This document shows positions 21,982 through 31,600 of a stretch of DNA of 32,220 nucleotides, one piece after another. Numbering within the stretch: the first letter of the stretch is position 1; every line of letters begins with the position of its first letter. The DNA is from a virus. The notes below the pieces were generated by a model, which saw nothing but the letters and a program-made list of their open reading frames with translations, was not told where the DNA came from and made no database searches. Both the position numbers and the translations under genes were made by a program. The DNA is taken from the IMG/VR virus record IMGVR_UViG_3300027976_000123, positions 1 through 32,220 of that record; one strand, given 5' to 3'.

Positions 21982-22386
21982 ATGGCTACTGTAACTATAA
22001 AAACAAATAGAACTTTTTCTGATTTAGATTTGAATTTCAAACTACATCCAGTTAAAAAAGACGTTAATATACATCTCAACGAATTGGCTATTACCAATTC
22101 TATTAAGAATCTTGTATTGACTAATCACTATGAAAGGCCATTTCAACCCAATGTTGGAAGTAATATTCGTAGGTTATTGTTTGATAATTTAGATGCAATA
22201 ACAGCAGCACAAATAGAACGAGAAATTAAAGAAACAATAGACAACTTTGAACCCCGAGCAAGAGTTTCAAAGGTAACAGCAGTTGCGGCTCCAGACCAAA
22301 ATGGTTATAAAATGCAACTTGAATTTTTTGTATTGAACAATACAAGTCCTATTACAATAAACTTCTTTTTAGAGAGAGTTAGATAA
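21982..22386 (+). CDS. 25: gp25 baseplate wedge protein
   Basis: The 134-residue protein (T4 gp25 132) has the GPW/gp25 pattern: FSDLDLNFKLHPVKKDVNIH, AITNSIKNLVLTNHYERPFQP, GSNIRRLLFDNLDAITAA, then TIDNFEPRARVSKV containing the conserved EPR. gp25 staples the first sheath ring to the baseplate, and related proteins occur in all contractile injection systems. It is followed after 2 bases by gp6, its binding partner. Confidence 0.95.
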   Translation: MATVTIKTNRTFSDLDLNFKLHPVKKDVNIHLNELAITNSIKNLVLTNHYERPFQPNVGSNIRRLLFDNLDAITAAQIEREIKETIDNFEPRARVSKVTAVAAPDQNGYKMQLEFFVLNNTSPITINFFLERVR

Positions 22387-22388
22387 AC

Positions 22389-24452
22389 ATGGCTTCAGAT
22401 AGATTAAGAATAACGGAGCTAGACTTCGACACAATTAAGGCGAATTTACAAACGTACTTAAATGCACAAACAGCCTTTACTGATTATGATTTCACAGGTT
22501 CAGGTCTATCAACACTTCTAGATATTTTAGCATATAATACACATTATAATGCTTACTATCTAAACATGGTTGCCAACGAGGCATTTTTAGATACTTCGTT
22601 ACTAAGAGATTCCGCAGTGTCACATGCTAAGACTTTAGGTTATACTCCATTTTCTACACGAGCTTCAGTCGCAACAATTAACTTTAGAGCTAATTCAGCA
22701 ACATCTACTGTGGGTACAATGACATTACCTGCTGGATTTTCATTCTTATCTGAACAGATTGATAACAAGGCTTATAACTTTATTGTATTGAATGATACTA
22801 CAGTTACAAAAGCTGATAGTTCATATCTAATCGAAGACCTTTCAATATATGAAGGTCAGTATGTAACTTATGTTTTTAATTATGATAGTGCATCTAATCC
22901 AAAATCAATATTCGTGTTGCCTGATAGTAGCATAGACACAACAACTATTTCACTTACAGTACAACAATCATCTTCTAATACTTCAACTGTTGTTTATAAT
23001 AAAGTTACAGAGGTTTTAGATATTGGACCAACATCGGAAGCTTATTTCTTACAAGAAGAAAAGAATGGTAAATATGAAGTTTACTTCGGCAATGGCGTAG
23101 TGGGTAAAGCATTACCTGATGGCGCTGTTGTTAAAGTTAATTATGTTGTAACAAACGGAACAACAGTCAACAAAGCAAATAACTTTATAGCTACTGCGAC
23201 TGTAGCTGATTCATTGAGTGAAGCATTATCAACATTTGTAATTTCTCCAATTAGTGCGGCTGCTGGTGGAGCAGAAAGAGAAACCGTTGATGCTATTAAA
23301 TATTCAGCTGCGGCTCAATTCTCATCACAGAATCGTTTAGTTTCATTTAAAGATTATGAATCATATATTACTAATAATTATCCAAACATCTCATCTATAT
23401 CAGTTTGGGGTGGAGAAGATAATGACCCACCAGTTTATGGTAAAGTATTTGTTTCATTAAAACCAAAAGATAATTATTATATTTCAGAAACAGAGAAGGC
23501 AAGAATTATTAATGATATAATTACTCCAAAAGCTATCGTTGCTGTGACAGCTGAAATACTAGACCCACAATATCTATATCTAATTGTTGAAGCTGACATT
23601 GAATATACTGCTACAAAAACCACTCTAACTGAAGATGCTTTAAAAGTATTAATTAGAAATGCAATTGTTAATTATAAGAATGTTAATCTAGATAAGTTTG
23701 ATGCTAAATTCATCAATTCAAAAATAGAAACAGACATTGATAATGTTCAAAAAAATGCAATCGTTGGTTGCGAAACTCTAGTTCGTGCTCAGAAAAGATT
23801 TACACCAACACTTTCAACATCATTAAGTTACACAATTGATTTTAATATTCCTTTATTCCGTGGTTCACTTACTAATAGGTTAACTTCAACATCATTTAGT
23901 GTATTAGATTCTACTGCCACTACTCGCTCTGTTATTTTAGAAGAAATAGCACAATCATTTTCTGGTGTTGCTTCTATTAGTATAACAAATCCTGGTACAG
24001 GATATACAATAGCGCCAACAGTAACAATCACTGGTGATGGCACAGGTGCTACTGCAACTGCTGTTATTGTTAATGGCGCAGTTCATTCAATTGAAATAAC
24101 AAATCGTGGTATTGATTACACAAGGTCAATTGTAACAATCTCTGGTGGTTCCGGTTATGGTGCTACAGGCACAGGTGTGATTGATGCAAAAACTGGATTA
24201 TTAAGAACAATCTATTATGATGCAAATGCAGAAAGACAAATTGTAGATGCGACTGCTGGTGAAATTAATTACGAGACAGGTCGAATTACAATAAATGACA
24301 TTAATATCCTTTCAGTATCAGCTACAGATGATGTGATAAGATTGACTATTGAATCAGAAGATAGTATTATAGAATCCTCTAAAAACACAATTATTACAAT
24401 TGATACAGCAGACGTAACGTCTATTGTTACAACACTAACTAAAGCGACTTAA
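22389..24452 (+). CDS. 6: gp6 baseplate wedge protein
   Basis: The 687-residue protein (T4 gp6 660) starts with the conserved gp6 segment: RITELDFDTIKANLQTYL, YDFTGSGLSTLLDILAYNTH, YLNMVANEAFLDTSLLRDSA and KTLGYTPFSTRAS. The core baseplate_J-like part continues with GKYEVYFGNGVVGKALPDG and LVSFKDYESYITNNYPNIS. Residues about 528-600 carry a Gly-Tyr rich beta module (ITNPGTGYTIAPTVTI then VTISGGSGYGATGTG) not expected in T4 gp6. gp6 dimers form the inner ring that expands on contraction. It joins gp7 by TAATG. Confidence 0.93.
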   Translation: MASDRLRITELDFDTIKANLQTYLNAQTAFTDYDFTGSGLSTLLDILAYNTHYNAYYLNMVANEAFLDTSLLRDSAVSHAKTLGYTPFSTRASVATINFRANSATSTVGTMTLPAGFSFLSEQIDNKAYNFIVLNDTTVTKADSSYLIEDLSIYEGQYVTYVFNYDSASNPKSIFVLPDSSIDTTTISLTVQQSSSNTSTVVYNKVTEVLDIGPTSEAYFLQEEKNGKYEVYFGNGVVGKALPDGAVVKVNYVVTNGTTVNKANNFIATATVADSLSEALSTFVISPISAAAGGAERETVDAIKYSAAAQFSSQNRLVSFKDYESYITNNYPNISSISVWGGEDNDPPVYGKVFVSLKPKDNYYISETEKARIINDIITPKAIVAVTAEILDPQYLYLIVEADIEYTATKTTLTEDALKVLIRNAIVNYKNVNLDKFDAKFINSKIETDIDNVQKNAIVGCETLVRAQKRFTPTLSTSLSYTIDFNIPLFRGSLTNRLTSTSFSVLDSTATTRSVILEEIAQSFSGVASISITNPGTGYTIAPTVTITGDGTGATATAVIVNGAVHSIEITNRGIDYTRSIVTISGGSGYGATGTGVIDAKTGLLRTIYYDANAERQIVDATAGEINYETGRITINDINILSVSATDDVIRLTIESEDSIIESSKNTIITIDTADVTSIVTTLTKAT

Positions 24453-27007
24453 TGGCACATCTGAACGACAAAACCTCGATACTGGTTAATAGACAACTTC
24501 CTGAATTTGTTCGTGAAGATTATCCTCTATTCATCACTTTCCTTGAAGCTTATTATGAGTTTCTTGAAACTAAACAAGGAAGTGAACTTAATGATTTAAC
24601 AACTCAAGCAAAATCATTACGATATGTTAATGATGTTGACCATGCAATTGCAGAATTTGAGACTAGTTTCTTTAATTCATTTGCAACTCTTTTACCTAGA
24701 GATATTGAAGTTGACAAAGAGTTTTTAATTAAAAATGTTTTACCTCTTTACCTTGCCAAGGGTAATGAAAAGTCATTTAAACTCCTCTTCAGAATGTTAT
24801 TCAATGATGAAGTTGATATTATTCTACCAAAAAATAATATATTAAAACCATCAGATGGCAAATGGGTTATTGACAATGTTCTTAAAGTTGAAACTGATAT
24901 AAGAAGCGTTTATGTTGGTGACGGAACAACAACTACATTTATCTTAGCACAAGAAGCTTTAGCTTCACAAATCACAGTTACAGTTGCCGGCGTTACTCAA
25001 GTTGAGACCACTAATTTCTATATTCGTAAAGAAACTAAAAAATTAATATTAGTAACTGCACCAGCTATTGGGGCAGAAGTTAAAGTTGTTTATACTAACT
25101 TCGAAGCATCACAATTAAACAATAGAAAAGTAACAGGTATGCAATCAGGTGCAACAGCACTTATTGAACGTGCAGTAAAAAGAACAATTACAGATACATT
25201 AAATCTTGGTTTCCCTTACCAATTATTCATTAATAGTAAAACTCTAGTTGGTACATTCACTCAAGGTGAACAAGTTACAACAGACGTATTTGATGCCAAT
25301 GGGAATCTAATTACAATCACAGCTGATACTTTTTCAATTGTAAATAAAATTAATGTTATCACCGGCGGTGAAAGTTATAATGTTGGTGACCAAGTTCCAA
25401 TTACAGGAGGCGGTGCAACAATTGTAGCAACTGCTTCTGTCGATGATGTTGTTGAAGGATATATTGATAGAGTTGATGTTAATAATGGAGGTTCTGGTTT
25501 TATTGCTGGAGGTGACATTTATGTTTCTGGCATTGCACCTTTAATATTAGACCTTGCTATTGGTTCTGTAGACACTACAGGTGTAGCAAATTCAACATCT
25601 AATACATATTTTGTTAATAATGATGTTATCTCAACCTATGGTTCTATATTAATAAGTGCTCCTGATTATGGGTTTCCAGCAACAGTGGTTGCTAGTGAAA
25701 ATGTGGCTACAGTGATTGCTGATGCATTAACAGAATTAACATTAACGAATTTAGGACCAATTACAAATGTAGCTGTTCTATTCTCAAACACCTCAACTTC
25801 AATATCTCCAACTTTAGTTGCTCAAGGAGCTACATATACCGCCGGCGCTTCTACATTTACTATTAAACCATTTAACTCCGTTGGAAGAATTACAATCACA
25901 GCTCCGGGTACAGGATATAATGTCGGCGAAGAGATTGTATTTACAAATCCAATAGGCACTTTCGGAATAGGTGCAGCCGCAGCTATTAAAGAAATTGATG
26001 TGTCGGGTGGAATCACTCAAATAGAAATACAACAGTCTCGTATTCCTGGCACAGTAGCTATTACAAATAATACAGTTACAATGTCTGGAACAGGAACGAA
26101 CTTTGGCGTAGATGTTCGAGTTGGAGATAACATAATTGTTCAAAATCAAAATAGAACTATTAATGCAATATCTTCAACAACTTCAGCTAATGTAAGTGCC
26201 AATTTCACATTTCCAGATGCAAGTGATATAACAGGAGAAACAGGAAGAAAAGTTGGTCGGTATAGTGTTTACCCTCTAGGCGGCCAAAATTATAATGCAG
26301 ATGTTATGCCAACATTATCAATAACAACAGCCACAGGAACTGGAGCTACAATAACTACATCTGCGTTGATGGGTAATAATAGTTCAATGACGCCATTTAT
26401 TGGTACTGATAAACCAGGTGAAATTATTTCTATTAGTGTTATTTCTGGTGGCACAGGTTATCAATTTACACCACAAGTTGACTTGACATTATCTGGTAAC
26501 GGACTTGCCACAGCTAATGCAGAAATTGAATCAGTTTATTCATCATTTACTGGTCGCTGGACATCATCAGATTCCATTCTATCTTCAAGTGAAAGAAGAT
26601 TACAAGGTAGTAATTATTATACTGATTTCTCTTATGTAACATCTTCACTTACTGAATTTACAAAATACAAGAAAGTATTAAGAGACTTATTACATCCATC
26701 TGGATTTAATCAGTTTGCTGACTTAAACTTCAAATCAAATATTGTACCACCAACAATTGTATATTCAAGTGCAACTCAAAAAACAGTTTCTGGTACCGTA
26801 AATGTTGCGGCTGCTTCAATATATCTAACTGGTACTAACACCAAGTTTAATGTAGCAACATCAGAAAGTATTATTACAATCGGCGATAGTATTTCAGTTA
26901 ATAATGAAATTCGAGTTATTAACAGTATTATCAGTAACACTAACCTATCGGTCACTGCAACATTTACTAATTCAGCAAATGAACAGCCCGTTATATTACA
27001 GACATAA
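24452..27007 (+). CDS. 7: gp7-like baseplate wedge protein
   Basis: The 851-residue protein starts with LVNRQLPEFVREDYPLFITF, then LEAYYEFLE and KNVLPLYLAKGNEKSFKLLFR, a pattern I link to T4-like aquatic phages at the gp7 position. After about residue 150 it is almost all beta, with three GxGY modules (near DNA 25360, 25890 and 26420). Two copies of another module have SGTGTNFGVDVRVGDNI and LTGTNTKFNVATSESI followed by a GDxIxVxNxxRxI strand (26041-26230 and 26785-27000). T4 gp7 is 1,032 residues. Identification rests on order (gp6-X-gp8) and the N-terminus. Confidence 0.72.
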   Translation: MAHLNDKTSILVNRQLPEFVREDYPLFITFLEAYYEFLETKQGSELNDLTTQAKSLRYVNDVDHAIAEFETSFFNSFATLLPRDIEVDKEFLIKNVLPLYLAKGNEKSFKLLFRMLFNDEVDIILPKNNILKPSDGKWVIDNVLKVETDIRSVYVGDGTTTTFILAQEALASQITVTVAGVTQVETTNFYIRKETKKLILVTAPAIGAEVKVVYTNFEASQLNNRKVTGMQSGATALIERAVKRTITDTLNLGFPYQLFINSKTLVGTFTQGEQVTTDVFDANGNLITITADTFSIVNKINVITGGESYNVGDQVPITGGGATIVATASVDDVVEGYIDRVDVNNGGSGFIAGGDIYVSGIAPLILDLAIGSVDTTGVANSTSNTYFVNNDVISTYGSILISAPDYGFPATVVASENVATVIADALTELTLTNLGPITNVAVLFSNTSTSISPTLVAQGATYTAGASTFTIKPFNSVGRITITAPGTGYNVGEEIVFTNPIGTFGIGAAAAIKEIDVSGGITQIEIQQSRIPGTVAITNNTVTMSGTGTNFGVDVRVGDNIIVQNQNRTINAISSTTSANVSANFTFPDASDITGETGRKVGRYSVYPLGGQNYNADVMPTLSITTATGTGATITTSALMGNNSSMTPFIGTDKPGEIISISVISGGTGYQFTPQVDLTLSGNGLATANAEIESVYSSFTGRWTSSDSILSSSERRLQGSNYYTDFSYVTSSLTEFTKYKKVLRDLLHPSGFNQFADLNFKSNIVPPTIVYSSATQKTVSGTVNVAAASIYLTGTNTKFNVATSESIITIGDSISVNNEIRVINSIISNTNLSVTATFTNSANEQPVILQT
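26041..27000 (+). repeat. Two copies of a beta module in gp7
   Basis: Residues encoded at 26041-26230 and 26785-27000 share the order: beta strand, GTxTxF, (V/I)GDxIxVxNxxRxI, a Ser/Asn turn, then V-x-A-x-F. Protein similarity is visible while DNA similarity is low, so the duplication is old. Confidence 0.5.
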
Positions 27008-27010
27008 ATA
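27003..27010 (+). promoter_or_regulatory. T4-type late promoter motif before gp8
   Basis: CATAAATA contains the TAA stop of the gp7 gene and ends 7 bases before the gp8 ATG. As at other junctions here the distance to the start codon is shorter than a usual leader. Confidence 0.33.
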
Positions 27011-27017
27011 GAATACA

Positions 27018-28592
27018 ATGACCCAAATTACAAAGAAAAAAACAGGATATCAAAACGCTAAAATCTGGCGTGATTCTCAACAAACAGCGGCTGCTACAGA
27101 CCCGGTACTGTATATCTTTATTGGTAATAATATACCATATTCAGATGAAGCTACACCCCCTGCTCTAGTTGATTCAATAACAGAAGAGAAAGATACATGG
27201 GATAATATGTATGCAGCCAAGAAGATTACTGGTGGCGATAGTGAATTAGTTATTCCAAAAGTTGTTTGGGCAGCTAATAACAAATATATCCAATTTGATG
27301 ATACTACAGATGCTAATACTCTTGTTCAAGCAAATACAATAAGAGGCGTTCAGCCGATGTATACGATTACATCTGACCGAAATGTTTATAAGTGTATGTC
27401 TAATAACACATCTACATTGGCTAACACTGCTAATTCAACAATAGAACCAACAGGTGATTATACATCATCTAATGGTAATATATCTACGGCTGATGGTTAT
27501 TTGTGGAAGTATATGTATAATGTTAAACCGTCAAACAAATTCTTAACATCTTCCTGGATTCCAGCTCCAACTTCAACAAGTCAATTAGATTATGGAGTAA
27601 ATACCACAGGTGTGGTTGATGGCGAATTAACAACCGTTGTCATGCAAACTGCTGGTTCTGGTTATGTAGATAGTGTTGTAACTGTTAGTGCATTTATAAC
27701 TGGTTGTACTATTCTTACATTAGCAAATACAACAAATATATCTGCGAATATGAGTGTGTCAGGCACTGGTATTTTCACAGGTGCAACTATAACATCAAGA
27801 GATGTTGCTAATAATACAATATTACTTTCGACCGGCGCCACAGCAAACGGCGGAGCTTCAGGAAATAATTTAACTGTATCGACTAGAGTTTCTATCGATG
27901 GCGATGGAGTCGGTGCTGTTGCTACTCCTACATTAACAGGTGACACTTTAACCAAGATAACAATATCAACTATTGGCACCGGATACACAACTGCAAACGC
28001 AGCTATCTATGGCTCAGCAACTGTTGCTAACACAGCAACTGCTCGTGTTGTGATTGGTCCAAAATATGGCCATGCATATAATCCCGCTGATGAATTAATG
28101 GCAGGAAATGTAATGAACACCATTAGACTTGGAGAAATAGATACAACAGAGGATGGATTAATTTCAGCAAATACTTCGTTTAGGCAGGTAGGTCTTCTGA
28201 TTAATCCGCATAAATATAGCAATACATCGGCTGTTAGTCATACGACTGCTAATTCAGTTATAAAACAAGCAACAACATTAACGGTGATTGCTGGGTCAAC
28301 ATATAACTTAAATGAATATGTCTATCAAGGCTCTTCAGCTGCAACTGCAACATTTTTTGCTTATTTAAACTATCAAACTGCAAATGACTTATGGCTTACT
28401 AGGGTTAAAGGAACATTAACAGTTGGTCTTCCTTTGACTGGTGCAACTTCGGGAAGTTCAAGAACAGTAATTAGTAGTGTTAATCCAGAATTTCAACCAT
28501 ATTCTGGCGATATTGTTTATACAGAAAACGCTGTCAAAACAGACCGAACAGACGGTCAGGCGGAAAATATTAAATTAGTTATAAGATTTTAA
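27018..28592 (+). CDS. 8: gp8 baseplate wedge protein with inserted beta modules
   Basis: The 524-residue protein matches T4 gp8 (334 residues) at both ends. The N-terminal half has YIFIGNNIPYSDE, DTWDNMYAAKKITGGD and NVYKCMSNNTS, then TADGYLWKYMYNVKPSNKFL. The C-terminal part has FRQVGLLINPHKY and FQPYSGDIVYTENAVKTDR, ending in LVIRF as T4 gp8 ends in a similar ILFTF. The extra length is a middle block: a GxGY module split by another inserted module (TGCTILTLANTTNI through GNNLTVSTR, about 27690-27890). gp8 connects gp7 and gp10 in the T4 wedge. Confidence 0.88.
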   Translation: MTQITKKKTGYQNAKIWRDSQQTAAATDPVLYIFIGNNIPYSDEATPPALVDSITEEKDTWDNMYAAKKITGGDSELVIPKVVWAANNKYIQFDDTTDANTLVQANTIRGVQPMYTITSDRNVYKCMSNNTSTLANTANSTIEPTGDYTSSNGNISTADGYLWKYMYNVKPSNKFLTSSWIPAPTSTSQLDYGVNTTGVVDGELTTVVMQTAGSGYVDSVVTVSAFITGCTILTLANTTNISANMSVSGTGIFTGATITSRDVANNTILLSTGATANGGASGNNLTVSTRVSIDGDGVGAVATPTLTGDTLTKITISTIGTGYTTANAAIYGSATVANTATARVVIGPKYGHAYNPADELMAGNVMNTIRLGEIDTTEDGLISANTSFRQVGLLINPHKYSNTSAVSHTTANSVIKQATTLTVIAGSTYNLNEYVYQGSSAATATFFAYLNYQTANDLWLTRVKGTLTVGLPLTGATSGSSRTVISSVNPEFQPYSGDIVYTENAVKTDRTDGQAENIKLVIRF

Positions 28593-28610
28593 CAGAGGAA
28601 ACTGAACTAG

Positions 28611-31600
28611 ATGACAATCAATACCAATTTTAATGTAAGCCCTTACTATGATGACTTTAGTGAGGATAAAAAGTTTCTTCGAATGTTATTCAAACCTGGA
28701 TATGCTGTTCAGGCTCGTGAATTAACTCAATCACAAACTATTCTACAAAAGCAAATTGAAAGATTTGGTAACCATATTTTCGAAAATGGGTCAGTTGTTT
28801 CTGGCGGTACCACATACTTACAAGATGTTACATATCTTAAACTAGACTCCGATTATGCAGGCACAGCTGTTACTGCAAATAATTTTATTGGTGCAACTAT
28901 TGTAGATAGTATTTCTCTGCCAACTAAACGTGCAGAAGTTATTAAAGTTTATGATGCAGATGCTGGCACAGGTGACCCAAAAACACTTCTAGTTAAACAA
29001 ATTTATGGCACTGCGTTTGCAGCTGCTGACACTATACTAACTTATGAAGCTTCATTCACGGCTGCTAATGTAGCAACTTCGGGTGTTGGTACAGGCCAAA
29101 TATTTTCTGTAAATGAAGGATTTTATTACTATGACGGATTCTTCATTAAGAATTCTGCTCAAACTATAGCAACATCAAAATATTCCAGCTCAACAGCTAA
29201 TGCAAGAATTGGTTTTATAATTTCAGAATCAGTTGTCACGTCAAGTTCAGATACTAGTCTATTAGACCCAGCCCAAAATGCTTCTAACTATCAAGCACCA
29301 GGTTCAGACCGATTTAAAATTGATTTAACTCTTACAACTCGGGCACTCACATCAACAGATGTGACACAATTCATTGAACTTGCTCGTGTTGAAAATGGTG
29401 TTTTAACAAGAGCATATACAACACCAATTTATTCAGTATTAGAAGATACATTAGCAAGAAGAACTTTTGATGAATCTGGTAACTATACAGTAAGGCCATT
29501 TAAGTTATCTTTAGAAACAAATTCAGCAAACACCGCTAATTTAGATATAACACTCTCTCCAGGTAAAGCATATGTGTTTGGTTATGAGTATGAATCAATT
29601 GCCCCAATAACATTAACGATTGACAAACCAAGAAATAAGGAAGCTGTTCAAAATAAAAAATTAACTGGTGATTATGGTAATTTTGTTTATACAACAAATC
29701 ATGTTGGCACACAAGCAATTAACGATTTATCAACCATAGATTTACATTGTGTTAATTCAGCATCCATTAATGTAGTTTCATCCGCAACAATATCAAATAC
29801 AAAAATAGGTACGGCAAGAGTTATTTCATTATCATATGATACTGCTTCAAATACCTCAAATTCATCAACATATGCCTATAAATCATTCTTGTTTGATGTT
29901 TCTGTAAATAATTCAGTTACAGGAAATGTCACTTCAGCTGCTAGCACAACAATTACAATTGGTAACACAGGCGCTGGTCAAATATTTTCTGGCATAACAG
30001 ACGCTTACAATGGCACAACACTTAGTATCACAACTGGACCCGGTTCAACTGAATCACCAAAAAGAATTACAGCTTTTAATGCAACAACACAAACATTAAC
30101 AATATCTGAAGCATTTATTACAACGCCTACCACAGCATCTCAGTTTTCTATCGACTTTGGAATAAGTGAAATGGAAAGTTTAGCTACATTCTCAGGAACA
30201 ACAGTAGTTAATAAATCCGATGTTGAAATACGGTCTAAAGATTTAGCTTCAACATATAATGATACATTTATAACCGATTCGGAATATCAATCACCAATTA
30301 TTTCTTTAGGTGAGAGATTTATTGCTGATGGAACAATTGCTGATTTTTCTTATTCATATAAAAGATTATACACAGGTCAATCATTTACCGCTAATGTATC
30401 ACCGGCATTATCAGTAGGTTCAGGTGAAACGATTGCGAGTGCAACAACATCTTCTACAAAATTAGCAAACTATCAAGTTGTTGTAACTTCTGCTGGAAGT
30501 TCATCATATTCTGTTGGCGAGGTTATTTCGGTTGATAAAATTACAACCGTTGACGCCGGCACAAGAAAAATTACAGTTGATGGTGCAGCAAACATGACAG
30601 CAAATGTGACTGCAACTATTGATTTCACATTAGTATCTGGTAGTCCTGCAAAAACAAAAACACTAGTTTCAGCTGCTGCAGCTGTTCAAACTACGGGTGG
30701 TGAAATTATCAGTACTGGTAATATTGTTTATGCCTCTTCAGGTCAAACAACAATTGCAGCTGCTCAAGTTGTTAAAACTCCAGATACAGCACAAACACTT
30801 TATGTTTCTGATATTGATGCTCTAGTTAGTGTTTATGATTTTGATGGTAATGCAGTTTCTAATAGTCCTTCTGACTACACAGATATTACAACTCGTTATA
30901 CATTGGATAAAGGACAAAAAGATTCATTCTATGACCATGGAAATATTAAACTAAAACCTGGACAAATAGCACCCAATGGTCCACTAGTTGTAAGATATAA
31001 TCATTATTCATCATCTGGCGCTGGATTCTTTACCGTAGATTCTTATCCAACATATGGAACAATACCCACATTTACTTCACCTACATCCGGTCGAGCTTAT
31101 GAACCAAGAGATTCTATTGATTTTAGACCAGTTCGTAAAGATGCAACTGCAGCAATTGGTGAAACAGTAGTATTTGATGTTGATTCTTCAACAACAGGAC
31201 CAAAAGTTGTTGAAAATGGTTCATCTATCATTTTAGACTTTAGTTATTATTTACCAAGAATTGACATCGTTGTTTTAAATAAAAATAGAACATTTGATAT
31301 TGTAAAAGGCGAACCATCTATAAATCCGGTTCGACCAAGAAATATAGATGATGCTATGAATCTTTATATTCTAAGTGAACCAGCTTATCTTGCAGACACT
31401 AGCGATACTCAAGTTGAATATGTTAATAATCGTAGATATACGATGCGAGATATTGGTAATTTAGATACTCGTATTAATAATCTTGAATACTATACATCAT
31501 TATCATTACTTGAACAAGACGCTATTAATAAACAAGATTTAACAATTCTCGATTCAACAAATTTACCAAGATTTAAAAATGGTATTGTTGTTGATGGGTT

